From Vesta saturnalis (lineage: Eukaryota; Arthropoda; Insecta; Coleoptera; Lampyridae), in NCBI GenBank assembly GCA_036346205.1, contig JARFJB010002032.1, positions 3,782,501-3,846,500 of the forward strand: DNA of 64,000 nucleotides, read 5' to 3'. The notes under the pieces were generated by a model. It saw only the letters and a list, made by a program, of their open reading frames with translations, was not told the DNA's origin and ran no database searches. Numbering within the stretch: the stretch's first letter is position 1; the number at the start of each line of letters is the position of its first letter. The position numbers and the translations under genes are program-made. Shown piece by piece: positions 38,390-50,356 of this stretch.

Positions 38390-38600
38390 TGGTTTTTGAA
38401 AGTTGTATGTTAAATCAAATCGGTAATCTGGAAAACTTGATTTTAGCAAGCTGTAAGTTAAATCTAATCGTTATTTTAGACTTGAAAGTTGGTTTTTGCA
38501 AGCTATATGTTAACCAAACCGGTGTTTAAGAACTGATAGTTGGTTTTTTGCAAGCTGTAAGTTAAATCAATTCGGTATTTTAGAATTGAATTTTAAATCT
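38390..38600 (-). repeat. 52-bp tandem repeat, right half of foldback core (inverted)
   Basis: About four copies of the same unit occur in reverse complement (GCAAGCTGTAAGTTAAATC). They form the opposite side of the palindrome core, with about 225 bases of non-repetitive loop between the halves. Confidence 0.85.
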
Positions 38601-39565
38601 TATTTTTATATGTAAGATATTAACGGAAGCTGTTTTAAAATCAACATCTTAAACTTCACTCAAGTGTTTGCATCTAGAGGATATTAAAACAAGATGTAGG
38701 CATTGATAGCTAAGGCAAACGCAGTAAAGGATTTTGTCATTCGTATAATTCTCAAAACAAAGGTTATATTAAAGAAGTGTATTATCAAAAATGGAAATGA
38801 AGGTCAACTTATTTAACTCTTATGTAATGTCTAATTACTGGGTTTTTTCTTACATATTAGGGGTTCTTAGGCATTGAATAGTGAAAGGGTGTTATTGCGG
38901 TTACATAACTGGGAAGTCCAGCGCCGTACACTCAAAGAATGTGAACATCATAACTCAATTTTGAATACCTGTTCACCATTTAAGTAATTATCTAATTAGT
39001 GGTGTTTGAGGGCTTTGGTCAATCTCCGACTTGATTTAATTAAGCTTAAACATAGTTGGATCTAACTTAGTTTTAACGAATTTAATAACTTGAGTTGCCA
39101 AGTTATAGTTCATTTAATTTTAGAACCGACTGACTTCAACTACAATTAAATAACAACTGACTGATAGTAAAAACTAATACCTAATGAAGCCCCTATCATC
39201 GGATACACATTGGAGTAATGAAGCGTGAGGAATGCAGTTGCAGATAGCCTTTTTTACATGTTCACGTAAAGCCATAATTTATTAGCATCTGGTAACAAGG
39301 GGGTCACATTCTTCGAACCTTGTTAATGGTCAACTTGTAAATAAAAGATTAAAAGGTGCATATTGCTAGATTTGATTTAATTACTTGCACAGATTTTGTA
39401 CGTTATACCTGAATCCGTATAACTACAGTGTTATGTAATTATTATGATGGTTGTATAATCATGAGCATTGGGTAAAATAAAACACCTCATTGCTTTTATG
39501 TTAGTAACTTTCAACCTGCGATTTCATTAACAACATAAATCAGTTAGTCGTACTATGAACCCAAA

Positions 39566-39784
39566 ATGGAAGATACTCGAGATTTTGAGGATTCAAGGGT
39601 AAATTATTATTGCATAACAACAACACCTGAAGATGGTGAAGCTATAGAAGAGGATGAAGAAAACGAGGTTGAGAGTGAGGACAAAGTTAATCCTACCACA
39701 AGCATCGAGAAGTCAGAGGAAAAAGAGGACGTAGTTGAAGATCTAATAAATAAGCAGGATGATGACGCAGTTGCTGATATATGA
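39566..39784 (+). CDS. Small acidic protein, right foldback arm copy
   Basis: The 72-codon ORF starts ATGGAAGATACTCGAGAT and is the paralogue of 36497-36739. It has RDFEDSRVNYYC, an acidic middle, DKVNPTT and a DDDAVADI end. One codon insertion and about 22 substitutions separate the two over 67 aligned residues, with no stop. It also reads outward from the palindrome centre. No family is recognised. Confidence 0.45.
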   Translation: MEDTRDFEDSRVNYYCITTTPEDGEAIEEDEENEVESEDKVNPTTSIEKSEEKEDVVEDLINKQDDDAVADI

Positions 39785-40413
39785 GATATGTTTTTATGTA
39801 ATCTTAAAAATAGTACCTATAAATTATTAAAATCCTCTTTATATTTTTATTACCGATGATCGCCAAGGTGTTTCGATAGGAGTCGATTTCACATCAATAT
39901 CTTGAATTTACGTCTGAATTACTTTGTAATTCTAAAATAGGGCTGTAATTAAAAATCTGTTTATGTATTTGGTTTGATTGTTTCGATTGACTGATTTGAT
40001 TTAGTGATTCGATATATAATACTATTAAAAATTAAAAATTAAAAAAGTTACCCGTCAAGAGGGGGGGGGGGAGGCCCGAGAACAAGTTCCAGAGTCGTAT
40101 ATCTGTCTTATGATGTAGTATGTGGGACCCCTTATTAAAATAGAATTTCTTGTTTTCCACCATAACAATTACACAGATGGAAGCCAAAATAAAAATGGCC
40201 GCTAACATAAAAAACGGTCGTCAAGATGTCCGACAAGATGCCTGCCAAGACACGGTTGCTAACTTGAATTAAGTTGCAAGATGGATTAGCACGCCTTAAG
40301 ATCAGAATCCAGGGATGTGGCCTAACCAAAAACATATAACTTGGGCTGCACCGGAGCTTGATGCACTCATTCTACTAACGTTTAACAGTTTCGTAAAGAT
40401 CGGCCATGATATC

Positions 40414-40526
40414 TGGTGTGTGTGTGCATATGCGCGCGCGTGTGTGTATGTGTGTGTGTGTTTGTGTGCGTATGTATTTGTGTTAGCTCGTGCGCGTGCG
40501 CGGGTTCGCGAGTGTGTGGGCGTGAG
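40414..40526 (+). repeat. GT/GC-rich microsatellite
   Basis: Irregular TGTG/TGCG repeats directly outside the right end of the large foldback element. Confidence 0.9.
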
Positions 40527-40536
40527 TTAACAACGT

Positions 40537-41095
40537 TAAGAAAAAAATATTAACTATTTGCTTAGTATTATCATGGCCGGCGGCTAACTAGGGTTTTAAT
40601 AAGCTTACAAATTTTTGATGCCAATATTTCGGAACGTTTATTTTGTTCCTTTATCTAGGCTTATCTAAGTCATTTTGTAAAAACCAGCTTATTGTGCTTA
40701 ATAGATGAATTTTCAAAATAAATTTTTATCAATATTCTACTGTCACTAATTATTGATGATTACTAAGTCCTGATGTTACATTTTTAAGATAAATTAAAAA
40801 TTTTTATATGACATGCAACATGTGCTTGCATTAGTATAATTTTTCTGTCTTCTGACAGAAAAATTGTAAATGTAACATCAGGACTTAGTATTCATCAATA
40901 ATTAGTTACAGTAGAATGTAAAATCATCTATTAAGCACAAAAAGTTAGTTTTCACAAAATAACTTAGATAAGCCTTGATAAAGGAACAAAGTAAACGCTC
41001 AGAAATATTGATAGATATCAATGAGTTGTAAACTTATTAAAACCTTAGCCGCAGGCCCTGATAATACTAAGCAATTAGTTAATACATTTTTCTTT
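40537..41095. mobile_element. 559-bp foldback MITE
   Basis: The two halves are reverse complements almost throughout. ATTAACTATTTGCTTAGTAT at 40550 pairs with ATACTAAGCAATTAGTTAAT near 41068-41087, the GGCGGCTAA/TTAGCCGC pair lies inward, and the TAAGTCCTGATGTTACAT block pairs near 40770 and 40875. The tip is a perfect 12-bp hairpin (40838-40849 and 40854-40865). There is no coding capacity. It abuts a (TA)n array. Confidence 0.85.
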
Positions 41096-41101
41096 TATAT
41101 A

Positions 41102-41104
<3 letters not shown>

Positions 41105-41152
<48 letters not shown>
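41105..41152. repeat. (TA)n microsatellite
   Basis: 48 bases of TA, starting about ten bases after the foldback MITE end. Confidence 0.97.
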
Positions 41153-41157
<5 letters not shown>

Positions 41158-41169
41158 TGTATATGTATT

Positions 41170-41912
41170 TATGTGTGTGCGCGTGCGTGCTTGCGTGCGT
41201 GCATGCGTGCGTGTTTGCGTGCGTGCGTGCGTGCGTCCGTGTGTGCGTTCGTGCGTGCGTGCGTGGGTGCGTGGGTGCGTGGGTGCGTGTGCGTGCGTGC
41301 GAGCGTGAGAGCGTGCGTGCGTGCGGGCGTGCGTGAGTGCGTGCGTGAGTGCGTGTGTGCGTGGGTACGTGCGCGCGTGCGCGCGTGCGTGCGTGCGTGC
41401 GCGTGTGCGTGCGTGTGTGCGTGGGAGCGTGCGTTCTTGCGTGCGTGCGTGCGTGCGTGGGTGCGTGCGCGTGTGTGCGCGCGTGCGTGCGTGCGTGTGT
41501 GTGTTTGCGTGCGTGCGTGCGTGGGAGCGTACGTGCGTGCATGCGTGCGTGCGTGCGGGCGTGCGGGCGTGCGTGCGTGCGTGGGTGGGTGGGTGCGTGC
41601 GTGCGTGGGTGCGTGCGTGCGTGCGTACGTGCGTGCGTGCGTGAGTACGGGCGGGCGTGCGTGCGCGCGTGTGTGTGTGCGTGCGTGCGTGGGTGCGTGC
41701 GTGCGTGGCTGCATGCGTGGGTGCGTGGCTGCGCGCGTGAGTGCGCGCGCGCGTGTGTGCATGGGTGCGTGCGTGGCTGCGTGCGGGGGTGCGCGCGTGC
41801 GTGGCTGCGTGCGTACGTGCGCATGTGCGTTCGTACGTGCGTGCGTGGGTGCGTGCGTGCGTGAGTGCGTGCGTGCGTGCGTGCGCGCGTGCAGGCGTGA
41901 GGGCGTGCGGGC

Positions 41913-41945
<33 letters not shown>

Positions 41946-41946
41946 T
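41170..41946 (+). repeat. (TGCG)n minisatellite, about 775 bp
   Basis: Nearly pure GTGC/GTGC repeats with T, A and G variants. Because the 4-base unit is out of phase with codons, several frames on both strands stay open for hundreds of codons (Thr-His-Ala-Arg or Cys-Val-Arg-Ala repeats). They show no start context, domain or non-repeat portion and are not genes. Alternating purine-pyrimidine of this length can adopt Z-DNA. Confidence 0.95.
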
Positions 41947-42031
41947 GGACAAAAAAAAGTTGTGTCCAGAAAATACATCCAAACACACACAGTGTTCGGA
42001 TGTATTTTTTGGACACAACTTTTTTTTGTCC
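41947..42031. repeat. 38-bp-arm hairpin MITE-like element
   Basis: Arms at 41947-41984 and 41994-42031 (GGACAAAAAAAAGTTGTGTC and onward) differ at two positions and enclose a 9-base loop. It begins exactly where the minisatellite ends. The ends GGACAAAA/TTTTGTCC look like short terminal repeats of a deleted DNA transposon. Confidence 0.85.
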
Positions 42032-42750
42032 AAATAAAGGAAACAAGCTTTTAGGAATCAGTTGTATTTCAATTTCGGTTGAGATTTTCCACAGATTTGT
42101 ATTACATATAGTATCACAATATAATTAACATTCAACTAAACACGGTAACGTAATTTTTTTCTAAAATATGATGGTTATATGTCAGCAAAATTTCTAAACC
42201 TTGCTTACTACTGTAAACATTATCTTTATTAATTCCAATACCAAACATTGATTAAATAAAGGTATTTTTATAATTATTCTTCGTTACAAACATCCATACT
42301 TTTATAATCAAAATTGTGCCTGAAACTTGGCACAACACGCGACGAGGCAATGGACAGTGGTGCTAGTAATCGAAGGTGAAACCCTGCACTGCGTGTTTTG
42401 GTCAGTTTGATACGCATTCAGGCACATATTTGTTTTATCTTATAAACAGACATAAAATTAGGTTAAATAAATTCTACCGAACAACACAAGCATTTTAGAT
42501 GCTAATACAAAAATCGGTAGCAAACTCGATTTCACAACTTGAATCAATAGAAGTCCATTCACTCATAATCATATTTGGCGAAAGACGACCAGTTCCGTAC
42601 TCAGAGAGGCCAATATCACCGATGAATCGCCACCGACCGACAAATCCTTCAGGCTACTGGAGTTCTATGTGTGAGTGTGTTTTATACCACAAAATGCATC
42701 AATGCATCAATTTATTCCTCTGAAAAAAACCTTCTTCCTCGTATGTTCTG
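42032..42750. other. Unassigned sequence
   Basis: No convincing ORF. It may contain noncoding parts of the mariner fragment that follows. Confidence 0.4.
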
Positions 42751-42752
42751 TT

Positions 42753-43007
42753 TTAGCCCAAAAACGGCCAAGAGTTGCACATTGCCAGATCCGGTGAGCA
42801 GGGAGGGTGTTCGATTACATTAAACTTGTTTGGAGCTAAATACTGCCGAGTAGGCTCTCCAGCGTCGAAAGAAGCATTATCGTGATCTTGCATAATTCCC
42901 TTCTTTGGTATTTTATTAAACACTTTCTGCAAACAGCGCTCCACTAGCTTGATAGCGCTCACTAGACCGGTACTTCTAAAGAAGACAGAGTACATTACTT
43001 TCTTCAT
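42753..43007 (-). pseudogene. Mariner transposase C-terminal fragment
   Basis: The 84-codon frame contains HDNASFDAGEPTRQYLA and HPPCSPDLAMCNSW, the second and third catalytic blocks of a mariner (DD34D) transposase. The third catalytic Asp is replaced by Asn (MCNSW where the family has PSDYH or PCDFW). The N-terminal DNA-binding half and first Asp are missing, so it cannot be active. Confidence 0.75.
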
Positions 43008-44203
43008 TGCTCTGATTATTGTTGGTGTGGCCTCGTCTTAATGGATCCATACGTGGCTTTCTTGTCGAGTTGGCATGTCGAAAAATGGCAATAGTTAACT
43101 TTGCTAAATGTTCCTAATACCTCAATGTAGCCGTTATTTGGACAAATGTCAGATATTTTTAAAATCCTTAAGTAGATACTTGCACAGATTTAGATAAAAT
43201 CCTTATTGGTCTTCTAAATGTTATATTCATACATTAATCGTCATACGGGGTGTTTTTGACTGTAGTATGTAGTTCCTTTCATCAGTTATCTTTCTGTCAA
43301 TTTAAATAAAACACCCTGTATTTTAATGTAATTTTAAATCTTACTCAAAAAATAAGTGAACCTTGTTAAAGGTTCCCTATACTTAAGTGTAACCGTTTTT
43401 GAAATACAATTCTTTTGAAAATGATAGGTTATTTCTTAAATTTCAATTTACTGAAACAGAAACAGAACTTGAGAAGATGTAATATTTTCAAGACTTCAAA
43501 ATGTTATGTTTGCTTCTTCCAAATGTTCCTACAAAATATTTTCTAGTTTCTTTCTATATACTAGTTTAAAATAACTATGTTTATTCAAATGAAGCATTTA
43601 TTTTTTAATCTACGCCAGTGTCATTATGACATATTTATCATCTTCATTTGGGTGTCATTATGGCCTTCATAATAGCACCCAGTGCCATTATGAACTCAAA
43701 TTTTAAAATAAAAAACAGGCAAAAGAAAGTTAGTTACAACTTTTACTTCATTATAAAATCTTTACCAACATTTATTTATTGTAAACAATAGTTATAAAGT
43801 CTGTACAATTTGTTAAATTCAGCCCATCAGTGCGTGAAACTCATGTAAAGCACAAAATTGAACGCAAATAATGACGTTGTCAACGTAAAAATTGCAACAA
43901 TCGACAGCGGTTACTATAACATCGATTAATATGGGCACTTAATAATTTTGAATTTTTGTTTACAAAAACGTTTCTGATATTGTAAACAAATCGAATCTAT
44001 GCAAAGAAAATCTATTTGAACTGGCGTAGGTTAAATTTTGAATGATACATGTTCGATATGAACTTCGTAATGAAACTTGTGTAAATAAACCACTCGGCTA
44101 ACGCCTCGTGGTTTAACTTTACACGCGTTTCATTATGACGTTCATATTGCAAAAGTTGACTAAATTAACTATATTCTTGAAATGATGCAACGTGCAAAAA
44201 TCG

Positions 44204-44260
44204 AGTGCGTGTGTGTTTGTGTGTTTGCTTATGTGTGTGTTTGCTTATGTGTGTGTTTAC

Positions 44261-44318
<58 letters not shown>

Positions 44319-44569
44319 GTGCGTGTGTTCGTGTGTGCGTGTGTGCGTGTGTGCGTGTGCGCGTGTGTGCGTGTGTGCGTGTGTGCGTGTGTGCGTGTGT
44401 GCGTGTGTGCGTGTGCGTGTGTCGTGTGCTGTGTGCGTGTGTCGTGTGTCGTGTGTGCGTGTGCGTGTGTGCGTGTGTGCGTGTGTGCGTGTGTGCGTGT
44501 GTGCGTGCGCGCGCGCGTGCGTGCGTGCGTGCGTGCGTGCGTGTGTGGTGTGTGTGATGGTTTGTGTTT

Positions 44570-44603
<34 letters not shown>

Positions 44604-44622
44604 ACGCAAGTGTGTGCGTGTA
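44204..44622 (+). repeat. (GT/GCGT)n microsatellite
   Basis: About 420 bases of GT with GCGT variants. All ORFs across it (poly Val-Cys or Thr-His) are artefacts. Confidence 0.95.
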
Positions 44623-44805
44623 TGGCCGCTTGCGATATTTTTTGAACCATTAAAGCTAACGATATGAAATTTGGTACAAACCTAGATCAAGTTCGTTACG
44701 AGCAAAATTCAACCAGTGGTGGGGCTTACATAGAAGATTATAAAGATCAGAATTTACATCAGTTCTACATACATAAAGACAAAATTTACATCGATTGGTG
44801 CTTGT

Positions 44806-44879
44806 ATCTCGATGGCGCAGACGGTTAGCGCGGTACTCTAGCAAAGTACAGGTCCGAGGTTCAAATCCTACTCGAGGTA
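44806..44879 (+). tRNA. tRNA-Ala(AGC)-like cloverleaf
   Basis: A full cloverleaf can be drawn. The acceptor stem (44806-44812 with 44872-44878) has seven pairs, one of them G-T. The D stem is GCGC/GCGC, and the anticodon stem has five perfect pairs around CTAGCAA, giving anticodon AGC. The T stem has only three of five pairs. A box TGGCGCAGACGG and B box GGTTCAAATCC are intact, and a TTTTT run follows at about 44883. It lacks the G3-U70 pair that marks tRNA-Ala, so it may be a pseudogene, a SINE head or a misacylating tRNA rather than a standard tRNA-Ala. Confidence 0.5.
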
Positions 44880-46404
44880 AACTTTTTATTTATGTATATA
44901 ATAAAATTAATAATAATACTTAATTACATATTTAATTTTGAACTTATTCGTTTATAACAAAAACTTATAATAATTATAAACGTTTATTTCTTCAAATTTT
45001 AAAAAGTTACAAAATTAAAAAACCAAACTAATACCATTTTTTTATATAATTTCAATATAAAAAAAAAAAAATAATCAGTAGCGCACGATTTTCTTGAAAG
45101 TCGAGTTGGGGGTTTTTAAGATCGCTAAGTGTAAATCGTTTGTCAAAATTAAAAAATTCAAAATGGCGGATCAACTGTTATATTTGTTTACGTGTATGAG
45201 AAAGCATTACAGCCGTTAATTTGGCTACGGTTTTTTTATATTTCTCGTTTTGTATATACAAGAGTGCCTGTTTCGCGAAATCTTGCAAAAAGGTCTTTTC
45301 AAGACACCTTTGGCTGGCTAGTAAGCAATTATTGAACACCTTCCAATACTTAAAACTATGTTGACTCTTTCTTCAATAGAACAACTTTTAATTTTTTTGA
45401 AAAATGCCTTTATAGTATTAAACGTAATAGCTACAACCAGGGTTTGTGTTTATTTAACAGCTGCCACTTTGAAGAAGGTGTTACATATGTGGCAATAATT
45501 AAAAATTAAATTAAAAAAACACTAAAATCGCCAAGGATGCATTTCATTACAACAATATTTTTTCTAAAAAAACAAAAATATTAGTTCAAGCTAGCGAGTG
45601 CTGCAACATTCAAACATGAGTTCAAGAACATGCAGTTATTGCTCGTGACGTCAGATCATTTGATTCTTGATTTCGGATTAGGTATATCGAAATTTGTATA
45701 ATAGTTCGTTTCATGCATGTTTAGTTCAATAAAATAAAATAAAAAATTCTAACATTTTCAAAAAGTTGCATAATCTCAAAGACGATTACTATTAGGTATA
45801 GGAAATCTGTACGAAAGTTTGTTAGTAAAATTAAAAATTGATTAAAAATGCATTTAAATTAACAAAGTCGGAGTAAATTAATAAAAGAAAATTATAAATT
45901 ACAGTAGAAAATACCATTTAGAGGACACAAATCTCACATTTGGAAGTTCATTAACATTTTCGAAGGAATTGCGATATCTCAAAAACTGTTACACTTACGT
46001 ATAGAGAACCTTTAACAAAGTTGACTTATTTTTTTAAGTAAAATTCAAAATTGCATTCAAATATAGTGTTCCACCTAAATTAACAAAATTATAGCAAACT
46101 GATGAAACCACAGCCGAGAACACCCTGTATAACTTTTGGAATTTATAATTATCACATTTTGAGCTTTACAAGTTATAGTATCTAAATTTTTGTTCTTCTG
46201 AATACTATGAAGTCTAACAATACGTAAAAGGAAATCATAAACCATTCGTTTTAAAAAAATTAAAATTCAAAAACTAACCTCACAATTTTCAATAAGATTA
46301 TGATATACCATGAACGTCTACACTTGGGTAAAACCTTTCGCAAATTTAATTAGATTTACATCTAAATTTGTACTAGTATCTATTTAATGTGTATTCGTTT
46401 CAAT

Positions 46405-46530
46405 ATCTCAATAACGGCTTCGTTTAGTTAGGTATAGGGAACCTTGATCAAAGTTGACTTCTTTTACATACAATTGAAAATTGCTTTAAGATGCAGGGTG
46501 TTCCATTTAAAAAACTGATATACCACATAA
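46405..46530. repeat. Third partial copy of the long-TIR terminus
   Basis: TAGGTATAGGGAACCTTGAT, then AAAGTTGACTTCTTTTA, then GCAGGGTGTTCCATTTAAA repeat the order seen in the right terminus at 45965-46135, in the same orientation. No matching left end was found. Confidence 0.6.
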
Positions 46531-47370
46531 CATTGGAACATTTTAAAATGTCATCTATACTAATATACAAAACATACAAAACCGATTTCCGAACAAAGTT
46601 ACAAAGTTACCCTGTACACTCCGTACCGTTGAGCTCGACCCACGCTGTATATATTATATATTATATGTTTAAATTCCATTGAAACAATGATTTTTAAAAC
46701 GATTTATGTAAACGGATACCAACGCTCTAAATCTTTTAATGCATGAAGTATTTTGTTAATTGCTGTTTTGTAGTAGTAAAATATTTATAAGGATTAAGAC
46801 AAACTCTATATTTATTTATTACTCCTACTAAATTCACATTGAAAATTGTGTTTACGAATGTTACTGGCGAAGAAAATTGGTTTCAGGATTTTATCATAGT
46901 AATTAACTCTATATTACTACTCGGTAAAAAGTCAAGATATTTGTATTAAAAGTTCTTCAAATAAAATTAGATTGCTTTTCTATTTTCTTCTGATAGATAT
47001 TAATATAGTTTATTAAAGATAAGTTCTGTGTAGGAAAACAAATCAACAAGGGATTTACTACTAATTCTGTTTGTGATTTCGTTAATACTTACGTATCATA
47101 CACATATCTGATTACATGAACATTTAACTTTTAGGTGATAAATTTAGTTTAGAAACATTAAATCGGCTTTAGTGATATCGATTTTCATTAATTAAAATGG
47201 TATTAATATAGTAATTTTTAGTGAACAAAATGTTGTTCATAGGTTGATAATGAGAAGCTTTTAATTACAGTAGTGGAAATATAATAATATATTACGCAAA
47301 CTTTTTCCATAAGTTCAGTAAGCTAAAAGTGGCTAAAGAATTAGAAAAAACAGAGGCTTACTTAAATATG
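46531..47370. other. AT-rich stretch without recognised genes
   Basis: No supported gene or repeat structure. Confidence 0.5.
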
Positions 47371-48814
47371 CAGTGTCCCGCTAAGGTCGGCCTCTGGCGT
47401 ACCCTTTCACCGCAGATCATTCGGAAAAAAAGGTTATGATAAAAGCCGGCAAGAGAAAATGCGGGAGATTATTGTGAAGTTCGTACCTTTACCGCTAGGT
47501 GGTGCAGCATTCACGATCTTATCAAAAAATGCCTCTTTTTAGAAAGTTTGGTGATTTGTGTATGACAAACATTAATAATGTAAAGTTTGTAATGTTTTCA
47601 ACTGTTTTGTAATGCATTTTAAGGTCTAGGCCGCAAAATAAGGGTGGGTTGAGAGGTGAAAGTCATCTGGTTAATTACGCCATAATTTTAGTTTCATCAA
47701 ATCTAAATTTATAAAATTGATCTTATTTGACAAAAAAAAAGAGGTTTTTTAAGCATAACAATGTAACAATTTATAATATTTTGCTTTTAAAGGCACCGTT
47801 AGGGGCTCAAGCGGTGCCTTTGAAAAGCAATAAGACATAGATTCTATTATTATTATTGTTATACTAATAAAATCTGTATTTAAAAGAAACCTTTTTTTTA
47901 CCAGATAAGAACCATTTTATAAATTTCACTTTGGTAGAACCGAAATTAGAGCGTGCTTATCCAGATGCTTTCCTCTTTTTCTTCCAGCTTTGTTTGAGGT
48001 TGTTTGACATCTGTCAAAATTACTAATGGATGTCACAACCCCACCATTGTTTGCAAAGCATTCCCGATAAAAATTAAGCGAGGCAGATGGGCCACCGTAG
48101 TGCGGCTCTTTGCTTAAATGTTTACTATATCAGTACCAAATTCAAGGTTAATAAATTGAAAACTAGTAAAAATATTGCCAAAAGTATAAATTTTAAATAG
48201 ATATTTTTTATATTTTTGTTCATAAATGCAATTTTTTTAATATGTGTGAAAAAAATTTAAACAAGACACGCGAAAAATACTTGGTTTTGCATTTTCATTT
48301 TCATTTTGCTATAGCTTTTTAACGAATGAAGATTTCGAACTGCTTTCCACCAATATTTTAAGGTAATTTTGATTAAGAATAATAGTGTTAAAAACGTCCT
48401 CTAGTTTTGAATGCAAAATGTTATAAATTTTTGCTTAATTATGCCATATGAGAAATATTTTATAAATTTAGATTTGATGAAACTCAAGGTATAGCGTAAT
48501 TAATCATATTACATTTCCCTCTCCTCCCACCCCTATTTTGCGGCTTAGACCTTAAAGTGCTACACAAAAAAGTTTCAAAACATTGCAAACCTTATATTAA
48601 TATTTGGTTCACAAACTAATCGCCAAATTTTCTATAGAAGGCATTTTTAATAAGATCATGTTTGCTGCGCCCCCTAACTGTAGAGGCACAAGTTTTAAAA
48701 TAATATCCAACAGTTTCGCTTGGCCACCTTTGTCATAAATTTTTTTCCGAATGCTCTGCGATGAAAGGGTGCTGAGATATCACCGGAGACCGACCTTAGC
48801 GGAACATCCTACAT
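47371..48814. mobile_element. Palindromic non-autonomous element, 1.44 kb
   Basis: The left terminus (CCCGCTAAGGTCGG at 47378) and right terminus (CCGACCTTAGCGG near 48789-48802) are reverse complements. Inverted matches continue inward for more than 350 bases (AAGGTCTAGGCCGCAAAATA near 47620 pairs with TATTTTGCGGCTTAGACC near 48535). No ORF. Arm divergence is moderate. The right end lies directly beside a (TA)n array. Confidence 0.8.
47785..47826. repeat. Strong hairpin inside the palindromic element
   Basis: AAAGGCACCG (47789-47798) and CGGTGCCTTT (47812-47821) pair perfectly around a 13-base loop. The stem extends with CTTTT/AAAAG on either side. It is not present in the right arm. Confidence 0.75.
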
Positions 48815-48817
48815 ACA

Positions 48818-50315
<1,498 letters not shown>

Positions 50316-50353
<38 letters not shown>
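50316..50353. repeat. (TA)n between E1 and E2
   Basis: 38 bases of TA flanked by CACCCTG on the left and CAGGGTG on the right, so the two transposon tips face each other across the array. Confidence 0.95.

Positions 50354-50356
<3 letters not shown>

Larger units (their letters stand above)
34209..40382. mobile_element. Giant foldback (palindromic) element, about 6.2 kb
   Basis: The left end, AACGTTAGTAGAATGAGTGC at 34209, is matched by its reverse complement ending at 40382. Collinear inverted matches then continue inward. GGTTAG..ATCTTAA pairs near 34288 and 40318, TTAGCAAC near 35627 and 40255, and the CTCGGGCC block near 36210 and 40070. A small acidic ORF pairs at 36497-36739 and 39566-39784. 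The GTTACTA/CACAACCAT block pairs near 36770-36890 and 39400-39520, and the ATGTAACCGCAATAACA block near 37389 and 38895. The centre (37540-38600) is a 52-bp repeat in both orientations. The left arm is longer because of insertions. No transposase is present. Confidence 0.82.
43247..46133. mobile_element. Element with diverged long terminal inverted repeats
   Basis: GGGGTGTTTTTGAC near 43247 and CACCCTGTATT near 43312 lead into AAGTGAACCTTGTTAAAGGT and TCCCTATACTTAAGTGTAAC. The reverse complement of 45900-46133 gives the same order (GGGTGTTCTC, AAGTCAACTTTGTTAAAGGT, CTATACGTAAGTGTAAC), ending with CACCCTGTATA. Arms are at least 230 bp. The interior has no transposase that I can see but holds a GT array and a tRNA-like sequence, so it is a non-autonomous or decayed element. 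Confidence 0.6.

Noticed and set aside
41075..42054. Several ORFs of 170-323 codons on both strands made of Thr-His-Ala-Arg or Cys-Val-Arg-Ala repeats
   Set aside because: They are produced by a 4-base repeat that has no stop in several frames; no non-repetitive coding sequence or start context accompanies them.
42499..42723. 74-codon plus-strand ORF
   Set aside because: No similarity and close to a mariner fragment; probably noncoding transposon sequence.
44165..44667. ORFs of 120-160 codons of Val-Cys or Thr-His repeats
   Set aside because: Artefacts of the (GT/GCGT)n array.
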